A DNA stretch of 64,000 nucleotides from Duganella margarita (GTDB taxonomy: Bacteria > Pseudomonadota > Gammaproteobacteria > Burkholderiales > Burkholderiaceae_D). The position numbers and the translations under genes are program-made. How positions within the stretch are numbered: position 1 is the first letter of the stretch; each line of letters opens with the position of its first letter. The DNA is taken from positions 124,001 through 188,000 of the forward strand of contig NZ_WWCS01000010.1 of the NCBI RefSeq assembly GCF_009857535.1, read 5' to 3'. This document shows positions 9,675 through 18,872 of the stretch, piece by piece. The notes beneath the pieces are model-generated. The model made no database searches. It was not told the DNA's origin and saw only the letters and a program-made list of their open reading frames with translations.

Positions 9675-11372
9675 ATGAACGCTCCCAGCCAGATCATCAA
9701 CGTGCAGGATATTGAGTTGCAAGCCATTCACGCGGCATTGAACCGGGTGCAAGCGGTGATTGAATTCGACCTGGAAGGCAAGATCCTGCATGCCAATGAG
9801 AACTTCCTGCGCGTACTCGGCTACTCGCTGGAGGAGGTCCAGGGCCGCCATCACGCGATGTTCTGCGAACCGGAATTTGCCGCCAGCCCGGCCTATAAAC
9901 AGTTCTGGGCCAAGCTCGGCGCCGGCGAGTATGAACACGGCGAGTACAAGCGCCTGGCCAAGGGCGGGCGCGAAATCTGGATCAACGCCTCGTACAACCC
10001 GATCATGGACGCCGACGGCAAGCCCTACAAGGTAATCAAGTTCGCTACCGACATCACCGACACCCGCATGCGCAACGCCGAGTACGAAGGCAAGGTCAGC
10101 GCCATCGGCAAGGCCCAGGCGGTGATCGAGTTCGACATGGGCGGCCACGTGCTGGCTGCCAACGAAAACTTCCTCGACGTCATGGGTTACTTCCTCGATG
10201 ATATCAAGGGCGAACACCACCGGATGTTCTGCGACCCGGAATATGCGGCAAGTGCGGAATACAAACGTTTCTGGCAAAAATTGAATCGCGGCGAATTTGA
10301 CAGTGGCCGCTATAAACGATTTGGCAATAATAAAAAAACGATATGGATTCAGGCCACTTATAATCCGATCCTGGATTTAAATGGCAAACCATATAAAATA
10401 GTTAAATATGCAAGCGATATTACCGCCCAGGTGGCGCTGGAGGAATCCGTCGCCGCCAAGGCCAAGTCGGACGGCGAGAAAATCGCCCGCCTGCTGGACT
10501 CGGTCGAGCATGCGGCCAACGGCGACCTGACCAGCAAAGTGCTGGTCGAAGGCGACGAGCCGCTGGACTTGCTGGCCGGCGGCATCAGCAAGATGATCGC
10601 CGACTTGCGTAAAGTCATCAGCGACGTGGTGATGTCGGCCAGCGGCCTGGCTGACGCCTCCACCACCATTTCCGAACGCAGCAATGGCGTCGCGGTCGGT
10701 ACCCAGGCGCTCGGCGCCACCGTGGAGGAAATGAATGCGTCCATCGACGGCCTGACCAGTTCGATCAACATCATCGCCGGCAACACCACCGACGCCGACA
10801 CCATGGCCAAGCAGACCCAGCACGAGGCGGAAATCGGCGCCAAGGCGGTGGCCAAGTCGATCGAGGCGATGGATCTGATCAACCGCTCGTCGGAAGACAT
10901 CGGCGAAATCGTCAAAGTCATCAGCGACATCGCCAACCAGACCAATATGCTGGCCTTCAACGCCGCCATCGAGGCGGCGCGCGCCGGTGAACACGGCTTG
11001 GGCTTCTCGGTGGTGGCCGACGAGGTGCGCAAGCTGGCCGAGCGCTCGTCGCAGGCGACCAAGGAGATTTCCAAGTTGATCAACGAGTCGGTCAAGCGGG
11101 TCTCGGCCGGCAGCGAGATTTCGCGCCAGGCCAGCGACGCCTTCGACAAGATCCTCAGCGGCGTGCACCGCACCACCGAGGCGATTTCCGACATTTCCAA
11201 GGCCACCAACGAGCAGCTGCTGACCGCGCGCGAAGTCAGCACCGCGGTGCAGTACATCGCCGAGGAGGCCGAGAAATCGGCTGCCGCCTGCGACAGCATC
11301 GCCCGCTCGACGGAAGGCTTGAACCAGCGCGCAGGCGATCTGAATAAAACGGTTTCCGGCTTCACGGTGTAA
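9675..11372 (+). CDS. Soluble methyl-accepting chemotaxis protein with two PAS domains
   Basis: Cytoplasmic sensory receptor of 565 residues with no transmembrane segment or HAMP. Two homologous PAS domains (about 15–125 and 137–247) share phrases such as QAVIEFD, ANENFL and YNPI. The signalling domain follows (about 330–545), with hairpin tip IANQTNMLAFNAAIEAARAG. The start at ATG 9675 has AGGGA upstream. The second PAS domain contains an AT-rich stretch (about 10250–10420) unlike the rest. cheR starts 2 nt after the stop, giving an MCP–cheR–cheD–cheW operon. PAS ligand or cofactor (for example FAD or haem) cannot be told from sequence. Confidence 0.93.
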   Translation: MNAPSQIINVQDIELQAIHAALNRVQAVIEFDLEGKILHANENFLRVLGYSLEEVQGRHHAMFCEPEFAASPAYKQFWAKLGAGEYEHGEYKRLAKGGREIWINASYNPIMDADGKPYKVIKFATDITDTRMRNAEYEGKVSAIGKAQAVIEFDMGGHVLAANENFLDVMGYFLDDIKGEHHRMFCDPEYAASAEYKRFWQKLNRGEFDSGRYKRFGNNKKTIWIQATYNPILDLNGKPYKIVKYASDITAQVALEESVAAKAKSDGEKIARLLDSVEHAANGDLTSKVLVEGDEPLDLLAGGISKMIADLRKVISDVVMSASGLADASTTISERSNGVAVGTQALGATVEEMNASIDGLTSSINIIAGNTTDADTMAKQTQHEAEIGAKAVAKSIEAMDLINRSSEDIGEIVKVISDIANQTNMLAFNAAIEAARAGEHGLGFSVVADEVRKLAERSSQATKEISKLINESVKRVSAGSEISRQASDAFDKILSGVHRTTEAISDISKATNEQLLTAREVSTAVQYIAEEAEKSAAACDSIARSTEGLNQRAGDLNKTVSGFTV

Positions 11373-11374
11373 CC

Positions 11375-12190
11375 ATGGAAGCCACTGGCTTTAGCCCTGC
11401 GACGCTGAGCGCGCTGATTGCGCTGGTGCGCAAGCACACCGGCATCGCCATGACTGAGCGCAAGAGCGTGCTGCTGGAACGGCGGCTGCGTCCGCGCGTG
11501 CAGGCGCTCAACCTGGGCAGCTACCAGGCGTATCTGGACAAGGTGGAACAGGACCGCGCCGAGGTGCCGCACTTTATCGATCTGGTGACCACCAACGACA
11601 CGCTGTTCTTCCGCACGCCGCAGGTGTGGGATTACGTCGAAAAGGAATTTCTGCCGCAGTGGTGGGCCGCGTATCCGGGACAGCGCCTGAAAGTGTGGTC
11701 GGCCGCCTCCTCCAGCGGCGAGGAACTGTATTCGATGGCGATACTGTGCGAGGAATTCGCCGCCGCCAATGCCGGCTTCAGCTACCGGATCCACGCCACC
11801 GACATTTCGCAGCAGATCCTGGCGCTGGCGCGCGACGGCCAGTACACCGGCCGCTCCGTCGAGCGCATCCAGTCCACCCACCCGGACTGGGTCAAAAAGT
11901 ATTTTCGTTCCAGCAGCAATGGCCTGCGGGTGGTTGATGCACTGAAGAAAAACGTGGAGTTGGCCCAACATAATTTGCTGACTCCTTTAAAGCCCGCCAA
12001 ACAGTTTGACCTGGTGTTCCTGCGCAATGTCCTGATCTATTTCTATCAGGAACAGCAGCAGACCATCCTCCAGCAAGCGCGTTTGAGTATGGCCCCCCAC
12101 GCAATCATGATTGTGGGCGAATCCGAATCGATCACGGGCCTCAACACCGCCTACCAGTTCGACCGGCCGATGATTTATCGAATGGAATAG
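11375..12190 (+). CDS. cheR: Chemoreceptor methyltransferase CheR
   Basis: SAM-dependent methylation of receptor glutamates for adaptation. In the 271-residue protein the N-terminal helical domain (1–75) precedes the SAM-binding domain with TNDTLFFR (73–80) and VWSAASSSGEELYSMA (about 107–121). FDLVFLRNVLIYF follows near 208–220, the methyltransferase post-I motif region. It is fully intact and cotranscribed with the receptor it presumably modifies. There is no CheB in the window, so demethylation must rely on an enzyme elsewhere or on CheD. Confidence 0.95.
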   Translation: MEATGFSPATLSALIALVRKHTGIAMTERKSVLLERRLRPRVQALNLGSYQAYLDKVEQDRAEVPHFIDLVTTNDTLFFRTPQVWDYVEKEFLPQWWAAYPGQRLKVWSAASSSGEELYSMAILCEEFAAANAGFSYRIHATDISQQILALARDGQYTGRSVERIQSTHPDWVKKYFRSSSNGLRVVDALKKNVELAQHNLLTPLKPAKQFDLVFLRNVLIYFYQEQQQTILQQARLSMAPHAIMIVGESESITGLNTAYQFDRPMIYRME

Positions 12191-12199
12191 GCGGTCAGC

Positions 12200-12769
12200 A
12201 TGCAAGCGATCTTCACCCCTCCCGTCCAGCAGCCCATGCCGGGCGCTGCCATGCCTTGGGGCATGCCCGAGCGCGCCGACCACGGCCTGCGCGCACCGCT
12301 GCAAGTGGCCATGGGTCAACTCAAGCTGGGCGCCCGCACCGATCAGTTGCAGGCGCTGCTGGGTTCCTGCGTCGGCATCGCGTTGATCTGGAAGAAACGC
12401 GGCCAGTGCGCACTGGCGCACTGCCTGCTGCCGGAATGTCCGCAGATGGCCGACGAGTTCGGCGCCCGCTACGTCAACCAGGCCGTGCCGTCGCTAATGC
12501 GCCTGCTGGGGGCCAGCGAAGAGGACTGCGCCGATATCGAAGTGGTGATCGCCGGCGGCGCCACCATGCTCAACAGCTGCTCCAGCCGCTTGCAGATCGG
12601 CCAGCAAAACGCCGAAGCGGCGCGCAAGCACCTGCGCAAGCATGGGCTGAACGTCAGCTATTGCCGCATCGGCGGCAAGTGCGGCCGCACGCTGACCATC
12701 GATTGCGCCACCTGCACCTACGCCGTGCAGGAAATCGTCACCAATTGCTCCGGAGCTACGCATGCCTGA
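12200..12769 (+). CDS. cheD: Chemoreceptor glutamine deamidase CheD
   Basis: Deamidates receptor glutamines to glutamates, creating methylation sites. The catalytic pair is visible as Cys57 in LLGSCVGIAL and His74 in ALAHCLLP, spaced as in the family. The 189-residue protein has a proline/methionine-rich N-terminal extension (1–30) before the conserved fold. It lies between cheR and the multi-CheW gene, whose ATG overlaps its last 8 nt, implying translational coupling. Confidence 0.93.
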   Translation: MQAIFTPPVQQPMPGAAMPWGMPERADHGLRAPLQVAMGQLKLGARTDQLQALLGSCVGIALIWKKRGQCALAHCLLPECPQMADEFGARYVNQAVPSLMRLLGASEEDCADIEVVIAGGATMLNSCSSRLQIGQQNAEAARKHLRKHGLNVSYCRIGGKCGRTLTIDCATCTYAVQEIVTNCSGATHA

Positions 12770-14285
12770 TGCCTCGGCGGTTACCTGTACTGAATTGTTT
12801 GGCTCGTTCGTGCTGGGCGGCGATGAATTCGCCCTGCCCGCCAGTTGCTTCCGCGAGGTGGTCAACTACCCGGACAAGGTGTCGGCGCTGCCACTGTCGC
12901 CGAAATTCCTGGAAGGCGTGTTCACCCTGCGCGGCAGCGTAATCCCGGTGGTCAACCTGGGCCGGGTGTTCGATCCGGGCGCGCGCGGCGCGCTGCCGAC
13001 CGACAAGATCGCCATCCTCGATTACGAGGGCGTGCTGATCGGCATCCTGTTCGACGCCACCGGCGAGATCCTGCGCGTACGGCCTGAACAGCGCAGCCGG
13101 CTGGCGTACACCGATGGCGAACAGCGCGGCGTCGTGGCCGGCACCATCCTGCTCGACCACGGTGCGCGGCTGGTGCAGATCCTCGATCCCGACACGCTGA
13201 TTCATATCGAAAACGTGCCGCAGGTACGCGCCATCCAGTGCGCCGACAAGGAAACCCGCCGCCACCACGGCGAACGGCGCCAGTGCGTCAGCTTCCGCGC
13301 CGGGCCGTCCTCGTTTGCGTTCGAGATGGCGGCCATCCAGGAAATCATCCGCGTGCCGGAATTGCAGCCATCGGTGCTCAACAGCGCGCTGTGCCTGGGC
13401 CGCATCAACTTCCGTGGCGCGCCGGTGGCGGTGGTCGATTTCGCCACGCTGCTGAACGCCGCGCCGAGCCGCGAGCAAGCCGCCGCTGCGGCCGCCAGCC
13501 CGGACCAGCGCATCATCGTGGCCCGCATCGACGACGCCACCATCGGCTTCCTGGTCGACTCGGTCGACAACATAATCAATTTCTACAGCGAAGAAGTGAT
13601 GCCGATTCCGCTGTTGAGCAAGGCACGCGCCGGCATGTTCGGCGGCTGCCTGTCGCGGCCGCAGCTGGGCGATATCTTCTTCCTCGATCACCGGCAGATT
13701 TTCTCTAGCAACGAAATCAAGGAAATGCGCACCGGCCACGCCAACCTGTATCCCAAGGATGAGGAACTGCTGGCCAGGAACGACCGCCGCGACGCCCGCC
13801 GCAGCCAGCGCCAGGTGTACATCACCTTTGCGCTGGAAAACAGCTATGCGGTGGAAATCAAGCAGGTGCGCGAAATCATCGACCTTAGCATGGGCGAGCT
13901 AACCCGGCCGCCCGGCCTGCCCGGCTTCATGCGCGGCATGCTGAACCTGCGCCAGCAGATGGTCAGCGTGATCGACCTGCGCAGCCTGTACCAGATGACG
14001 CCGCTGGAAGACAGCGGGCTGGCAAAAATCCTGGTGGTGGAGCGCGGCGACGAATGCTACGGCCTGATGGTGGACGCGGTGGAAAACATCATGACCATCG
14101 AGGACAGCCACCGCTTCGGCGCGCCGAAGATGATGCGCAATGCCGGCGCCCAGGGCGATCCGCGCAGCGAAATGGACGAAGTGATCGACATCGGCGAAGG
14201 CGACACGCGCCGCACGCTGAGCGTGTTCCAGTGCGACCGCCTGCTGGAACGGCTGGCGCGCGAAATTCCGGCGCTGGCGGCATGA
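12762..14285 (+). CDS. Protein with three tandem CheW domains
   Basis: Scaffold protein of 507 residues built from three CheW-like beta-barrels: about 8–150 (FALPASCFREVV; GVFTLRGSVIPVVNLG), about 170–330 (FAFEMAAIQEII; RINFRGAPVAVVDFA) and about 350–500 (YAVEIKQVREII; GMLNLRQQMVSVIDLR). An ordinary CheW has a single domain of about 160 residues. CheW links receptors to the CheA kinase, so a triple form could bridge several receptors or kinases in the array. No CheA, CheY or CheB is encoded here, so this operon supplies receptor and adaptor parts to a system elsewhere. Confidence 0.92.
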   Translation: MPDASAVTCTELFGSFVLGGDEFALPASCFREVVNYPDKVSALPLSPKFLEGVFTLRGSVIPVVNLGRVFDPGARGALPTDKIAILDYEGVLIGILFDATGEILRVRPEQRSRLAYTDGEQRGVVAGTILLDHGARLVQILDPDTLIHIENVPQVRAIQCADKETRRHHGERRQCVSFRAGPSSFAFEMAAIQEIIRVPELQPSVLNSALCLGRINFRGAPVAVVDFATLLNAAPSREQAAAAAASPDQRIIVARIDDATIGFLVDSVDNIINFYSEEVMPIPLLSKARAGMFGGCLSRPQLGDIFFLDHRQIFSSNEIKEMRTGHANLYPKDEELLARNDRRDARRSQRQVYITFALENSYAVEIKQVREIIDLSMGELTRPPGLPGFMRGMLNLRQQMVSVIDLRSLYQMTPLEDSGLAKILVVERGDECYGLMVDAVENIMTIEDSHRFGAPKMMRNAGAQGDPRSEMDEVIDIGEGDTRRTLSVFQCDRLLERLAREIPALAA

Positions 14286-14335
14286 AGGCGGGAGGAGTAC
14301 AGTAGCAGGATTGCTCACTCCTTGCCTTACTGACC

Positions 14336-15037
14336 ATGCCCTACATGTCCACCTCCCGCCGTAGCATCGCCCTGTTTATTCCGATGAGCCTGCTGGCCGT
14401 CAGCGCATATGCAATTTCGCTGTCCGACCTCAGCAACGAGGATGCGTCCAGCGGCCTGAAGGCGGCGCTGACTACCGGCACCAACGCCGCCGTCAGCAAG
14501 CTGGGCGCCGAAGGCGGGTTCCTCGACAACGCCAAGGTGCGCATTCCGCTGCCCAAGATCCTGGAACAGGCGCGGCCGATCCTGAAAATGACCGGCAAGG
14601 GCCAGCAGCTGGACGACCTGGTGGTGCAGATGAACCGCGCCGCCGAATCGGCCGTGCCGATGGCCAAGCCGCTGCTGATCGACGCCGTCAAGTCGATGTC
14701 CATCAACGACGCCAAGAACATCCTGACCGGCGGCGACACTTCCGTCACCGATTTCTTCCGTTCCAGGACGCAGGAAAAGCTGGCGGTTCAGTTCCTGCCG
14801 GTGGTGAAGAAAGTCACCGACCGTTCCGGCGTGGCCACCCAGTACAACGCCGCCATGAGCCTGGCGCCGAAGATGGGCATGCTGGCCAAGGACCAGGCCA
14901 CGGTGGAAGGCTACGTCACCCAGCGCGCGCTCGATGGCCTGTACACCATGATCGCCGAAGAGGAAAAGGCCATCCGCGCCGACCCGCTCGGCACCGGCAG
15001 CAAGCTGATCGGTAAAGTGTTCGGCGCCCTCAAATAA
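14336..15037 (+). CDS. DUF4197 family exported protein
   Basis: Protein of 233 residues with an N-terminal signal peptide (cleavage near AVSAYA). It then follows the pattern of the DUF4197 family: SSGLKAALTTGTNAAVSKLG, the IPLPKILE segment and a mostly helical remainder ending in LIGKVFGALK. Function unknown. The start may be ATG 14336 or the second ATG three codons later. It is monocistronic, with its own terminator directly downstream. Confidence 0.85.
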   Translation: MPYMSTSRRSIALFIPMSLLAVSAYAISLSDLSNEDASSGLKAALTTGTNAAVSKLGAEGGFLDNAKVRIPLPKILEQARPILKMTGKGQQLDDLVVQMNRAAESAVPMAKPLLIDAVKSMSINDAKNILTGGDTSVTDFFRSRTQEKLAVQFLPVVKKVTDRSGVATQYNAAMSLAPKMGMLAKDQATVEGYVTQRALDGLYTMIAEEEKAIRADPLGTGSKLIGKVFGALK

Positions 15038-15053
15038 GTTGCCTCCTCCCCTC

Positions 15054-15078
15054 AGCCCGGTTAGCAGGGCTTTTTTTT
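15054..15078 (+). terminator. Rho-independent terminator of DUF4197 gene
   Basis: A short AGCCC/GGGCT stem with an 8-nt loop is followed by eight Ts. Confidence 0.75.
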
Positions 15079-15082
15079 CGCC

Positions 15083-15129
15083 TTGAATTTGCCAGCGGAT
15101 CGGATTAAGATGGGTAGGTAGCCTACCTA
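15083..15129 (+). promoter_or_regulatory. marR promoter and palindromic operator
   Basis: TTGAAT (15083–15088) and TAAGAT (15106–15111) are exactly 17 nt apart, a good sigma-70 promoter. Immediately downstream is a perfect inverted repeat, TAGGTAG–C–CTACCTA (15115–15129), covering the expected transcription start. Its position and symmetry fit autorepression by the MarR protein that starts at 15141. Confidence 0.75.
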
Positions 15130-15140
15130 TCATCCGAGCC

Positions 15141-15584
15141 ATGACCACCGACATCTCCCCCCAAGCGATCGCCCTGGCCGACGAGTTGCGCACCGCCCTG
15201 CACCACGTATTCCGCCGCCTGCGCCAGGAGAGTGACACCGATCCATCCGGCCTGACCTTGCAGCAGAAAATGCTGATTTTGACCATCAGCCTGCAGCCCG
15301 GCATCGGCGTGGCCGAGCTGGCGCGGCAGGAAAAGCTGCGCGGGCCGACCATGAGCGGCCACATCAAGGCGCTGGAAGCGCTCAACCTGGTCAAGCGCGA
15401 CGCCCCCGATCCGGACGATCGGCGCCGCAGCGGCCTGCTGCTGACCGAGCACGGCACGGCGGTGCTGGAAGAACTGCGCGCGCGCCGCCGCGACTGGCTG
15501 GCGCGCCGGCTATCACTGCTGCCACCGGAAGGCGCGGCCGCGCTGCGGAATGCCCTGGTCTATCTGAATGAAATCGGCGAATAA
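15141..15584 (+). CDS. MarR family transcriptional regulator
   Basis: Winged-helix repressor of 147 residues. The helix-turn-helix region is GIGVAELARQEKLRGPTMSG (about 54–73), followed by the wing DAPDPDDRRRSGLLLT. MarR proteins usually dimerise on short palindromes and release DNA when bound by small aromatic or toxic compounds. Its stop codon directly abuts the ATG of the MFS exporter, a classic drug-responsive regulator/efflux pair. The likely operator is the TAGGTAG inverted repeat upstream. Confidence 0.93.
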   Translation: MTTDISPQAIALADELRTALHHVFRRLRQESDTDPSGLTLQQKMLILTISLQPGIGVAELARQEKLRGPTMSGHIKALEALNLVKRDAPDPDDRRRSGLLLTEHGTAVLEELRARRRDWLARRLSLLPPEGAAALRNALVYLNEIGE

Positions 15585-16988
15585 ATGAACACTTCCATCC
15601 GTAAAATCTATTTCGGCCTGGTCACCATGATCGGCCTGGCGGCGCTCGACCAGAGCATCGTCGCCACTGCGCTGCCGCGCATCGTCTCCGAGCTGGGCGG
15701 CGTGGCGCACCTGTCGTGGGTGGTTACCGCCTACGTACTGGCGTCCACCGCCACCATGCCGCTGTACGGCAAGCTGAGCGACCAATATGGCCGCAGGCCG
15801 CTGCTGTACACGGCCATCATCACCTTCCTGGCCGGCTCCGCGCTGTGCGGGCTGGCGCAGAACATGGCCGAACTGATCGCTTTCCGCGCGATTCAAGGCT
15901 TGGGCGCGGGCGGCTTCATGCCGCTGGCGCAAATCGTCATCGGCGACCTGGTGCCACCTGCCGAGCGCGGCAAGCGCCAGGGCAGCATTGCCGCCGTGTA
16001 TGCGCTGACCAGCGTGCTGGGACCGGTACTGGGCGGGCTGCTGACCGACTGGCTGTCGTGGCACTGGATTTTCTACGTCAACCTGCCGATCGGCGCGGTG
16101 GCGCTGTACCTGATCGCCAAATCGATGCCCCATGACAAGCCGCACAATGCGCACAAGATTGATTATCTCGGCTCCGCGCTGCTGACCGGCGCCATTACGG
16201 CGGCGCTGCTGGTGCTGGCGCTGGGCGGCACCGAATGGCCGTGGGACGGCCAGCAGGTGCGCTGGCTGGGCGCGCTGGCGGTGCTGCTGACCGTGGTGCT
16301 GGTGTGGCATGTGCGGCGCGTGCCGGAGCCGGTGCTGCCGCCGGACCTGTTCGACAACCGCGTGTTCAACGTCGCCAGCGTGGTGCTGGCGCTGACCTTC
16401 GTCGGCATGATGGGTTCCAGCGTGTTCTTCCCGCTGCTGTTCCAGCTGGTAATGGGGGCGTCGCCGGCCAGCTCTGGCCTGCTGACCATGCCGATGATGG
16501 TGGGACTGGTGATCTCGTCCGCGCTGGGCGGCCGCGTGCTGGCCAAGTCCGGCCGCTACAAACCGGCGCAGGTGGTCGGCCTGACGCTGGCCACGCTGTC
16601 GTTCGGCGTGCTGGCCTGGGGTATTGCCAGCTCGGCCGGCTATATGGTGCTGGAGCCGGCCATCTTCGTGCTCGGCATGGGCCTCGGCCTGGTCATGCCG
16701 AATATGACGATGGCGGTGCAGAACGCCCTGCCCGCCGCGCGGCGCGGCGTCGGCACGGCGATGCTGGGCTTCTTCCGCTCGTTAGGTGGACTGATCGGCG
16801 TGACCGGCTCCGGCGCGATCCTGGCGCAGCAACTGCACGGCCAGGCGGCCAATGCGGCCAACGCTCTACTATACCGTGACGCCATCGGCCAGATCTTCGG
16901 CGTCGGTACGGTGATGGTTGGACTGGGACTGCTGATGCTGGCCTTCCTGCCGGAAGTGCCGCTGGCGACGACGACCGCCAAACGCTAG
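15585..16988 (+). CDS. MFS efflux transporter, DHA2 (EmrB/QacA) type
   Basis: Proton-driven multidrug exporter of 467 residues with a predicted 14 transmembrane helices. Family motifs are LDQSIVATALPRIVSELGG in helix 1, GKLSDQYGRRPLL in the first cytoplasmic loop, RAIQGLGAGGFMPL, and LGPVLGGLLTDWLSWHWIFY (motif C region and the following loop). It starts at the base after the marR stop, so it is translated from the same message and probably induced when MarR releases its operator. The substrate is unknown. Confidence 0.92.
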   Translation: MNTSIRKIYFGLVTMIGLAALDQSIVATALPRIVSELGGVAHLSWVVTAYVLASTATMPLYGKLSDQYGRRPLLYTAIITFLAGSALCGLAQNMAELIAFRAIQGLGAGGFMPLAQIVIGDLVPPAERGKRQGSIAAVYALTSVLGPVLGGLLTDWLSWHWIFYVNLPIGAVALYLIAKSMPHDKPHNAHKIDYLGSALLTGAITAALLVLALGGTEWPWDGQQVRWLGALAVLLTVVLVWHVRRVPEPVLPPDLFDNRVFNVASVVLALTFVGMMGSSVFFPLLFQLVMGASPASSGLLTMPMMVGLVISSALGGRVLAKSGRYKPAQVVGLTLATLSFGVLAWGIASSAGYMVLEPAIFVLGMGLGLVMPNMTMAVQNALPAARRGVGTAMLGFFRSLGGLIGVTGSGAILAQQLHGQAANAANALLYRDAIGQIFGVGTVMVGLGLLMLAFLPEVPLATTTAKR

Positions 16989-16992
16989 CGGT

Positions 16993-17053
16993 GTCGCTCC
17001 CGCGCAGGCGGGAGTCCATGCTGAGTATGGGCTCCCGCCTGCGCGGGAGCGAC
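16993..17053. repeat. REP-like palindrome pair between convergent genes
   Basis: GTCGCTCCCGCGCAGGCGGG and its inverted partner flank a short centre. This is the inner module of the MITE-like elements without the TAATGCCG ends. It fills nearly the whole 72-bp gap between the convergent MFS exporter and chemoreceptor genes and may act as a bidirectional terminator. Confidence 0.75.
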
Positions 17054-17060
17054 GGGAAGG

Positions 17061-18674
17061 TTACTGGCCCAGCGCCAATGCCGGACGGCGCAAGGCCGGA
17101 CGGTTGCCGCCGCCGAGGCGCTGCGTGCTGTGGGTATCCAGCTTGAAGGTGCTGACCATCTCTTCCAGCTGCGCTGCCTGCTCCTGCATGGCGTTGGCTG
17201 CGGCAGCCGCCTCTTCCACCAGCGCCGCATTTTGCTGCGTCACTTCGTCCATCGACACGATGGCCTGGTTGATCTGGTTGATGCCTTCGCTTTGCTCTTC
17301 GCCGGCGACCATGATCTCGGTCATGATGCTGGTCACGCGCTCCACGCTGCTGACGATTTCATCCATCGTGGCGCCGGCCTTGTCGACCAGCTGATTGCCG
17401 GCGTCCACCTGCGACACCGATTCCGTGATCAGTTCCTTGATTTCCTTGGCTGCTGCAGCCGAACGCTGCGCCAGATTGCGCACTTCGGTCGCCACCACCG
17501 CGAAGCCACGGCCTTGTTCACCGGCCCGCGCCGCTTCCACCGCCGCGTTCAACGCCAGGATGTTGGTCTGGAAGGCGATGCCATCGATCACGCCGATAAT
17601 GTCGGCAATCTTGCGCGACGAGGTGTTGATGTTGCCCATGGTGTCCACCACTTGCGACACCAGCTGGCCGCCTTTGCCTGCCACGTCCTGCGCGCTCAGC
17701 GCCAGTTGATTGGCCTGGCGGGCGTTGTCGGCGTTCTGACGCACGGTCGAGGTCAGTTCCTCCAGCGACGACGCGGTTTCTTCCAGCGCCGCGGCCTGGT
17801 TCTCGGTACGGCGCGACAGGTCGAGGTTGCCCGCAGCGATTTCCGCGCTGGCGGTGGCAATCGCGCTGCTGCCGGTGCGGATGCTGCTCACGGTGCTGGA
17901 CATCTGGTCCTGCATCTTGGTCAGGCCCTTCATCAGCTTGCCCATTTCATCGTTGCGCGAGATGTCGATCTGGTTGGCCAGGTTGCCGGCGGCGATCTGG
18001 TCGAAGTGGCCCAGCGCGTGTCCCAGCGGCCCCAGGATGGCGCTAAGCAGGCGAATCGCCGAGAAAATGATCAGCGCCGCGCCGAACACCAGCGCCACCG
18101 TGTAACCCTTGGTAAAGCCGGAGAAGAACGACTGGCTTTCGTCGTAGTGTTCCTTGGCCGACGTCAGCTGATAACCTTCCAGCTTGACCGAGGCGGCGTC
18201 GAAGATGCCGAACTGGGCCGACAAGGTCTTCATTGACAGAACTTCAATCTTGTCGGCGTCCTTGGCGCGCAGTGCGGTGATCAGGGCGACCAGTTCCGCG
18301 CGATACAGCGTGCGCTTGGCGTTCAGATCGTTGGCCAGCACTTTCTCGTCGTCGCCCAGCGGCAGCGCCAGGTAGCCTGCCCACGATTTATCGGAGTCGT
18401 TGAGAAATCCTTCGGCGCGTGAAAGGGTTTTTTCCAGGTCCGCCGCTTCCGGGTGAAATACCCCGCGGTCAATGACGAAACGCGAGCGGTTCATGAAATT
18501 CTTGGCATTGGCCAGTGCGATGGTCGAGGCCATCTGGTTGGAATACACGTCCTTCAGGGCGAAGTTGACGGTATTCATGCCGAAGATGCTGAGTACGCCG
18601 AGTACCAGCATCAGGATGCCGATGACGGACATGGTCGCGATCAGGCGCGTGCGGATGGTTATGCTATTGAACAT
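17061..18674 (-). CDS. Methyl-accepting chemotaxis protein, transmembrane
   Basis: Membrane chemoreceptor of 537 residues from ATG 18674, preferred because it begins MFNSITIRTRLIATM, a typical cytoplasmic tail plus first helix; an in-frame upstream extension lacks such features. Helix TM1 (about 10–32), a periplasmic four-helix-bundle sensor, TM2 (about 190–210), HAMP, and a signalling domain with tip IAFQTNILALNAAVEAARAG. Adaptation sites are expected in the flanking helices. There is no C-terminal CheR-binding pentapeptide (it ends PALALGQ). It lies downstream of the acyl-CoA ligase but behind a terminator, so it is separately transcribed. Confidence 0.93.
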   Translation of the reverse strand: MFNSITIRTRLIATMSVIGILMLVLGVLSIFGMNTVNFALKDVYSNQMASTIALANAKNFMNRSRFVIDRGVFHPEAADLEKTLSRAEGFLNDSDKSWAGYLALPLGDDEKVLANDLNAKRTLYRAELVALITALRAKDADKIEVLSMKTLSAQFGIFDAASVKLEGYQLTSAKEHYDESQSFFSGFTKGYTVALVFGAALIIFSAIRLLSAILGPLGHALGHFDQIAAGNLANQIDISRNDEMGKLMKGLTKMQDQMSSTVSSIRTGSSAIATASAEIAAGNLDLSRRTENQAAALEETASSLEELTSTVRQNADNARQANQLALSAQDVAGKGGQLVSQVVDTMGNINTSSRKIADIIGVIDGIAFQTNILALNAAVEAARAGEQGRGFAVVATEVRNLAQRSAAAAKEIKELITESVSQVDAGNQLVDKAGATMDEIVSSVERVTSIMTEIMVAGEEQSEGINQINQAIVSMDEVTQQNAALVEEAAAAANAMQEQAAQLEEMVSTFKLDTHSTQRLGGGNRPALRRPALALGQ

Positions 18675-18799
18675 ATCGTTTTCTCGTCTGTAGAATGGAC
18701 CGGGAGCGTGTCGAATAGATAACCTATCGCCGGGAATGACTTTTGCCGGGGTGCGCGCCTGGGGTGGCCGGTGTGGCCTAAAAGTGCCGTAGGGCAATA

Positions 18800-18828
18800 A
18801 TGTAATAGCATTGACCGTTAGTAGTCAA
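18800..18828 (-). promoter_or_regulatory. Candidate sigma-70 promoter of the chemoreceptor gene
   Basis: On the minus strand TTGACT (18823–18828) precedes TTACAT (18800–18805) by 17 nt; a TACATT box shifted by one also fits. It lies about 125 nt upstream of the receptor ATG and just beyond the ligase terminator. Confidence 0.5.
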
Positions 18829-18872
18829 ACTATTTATTTCTGAACTTAAACAAGTTTCATGTTCCAGGCAAT

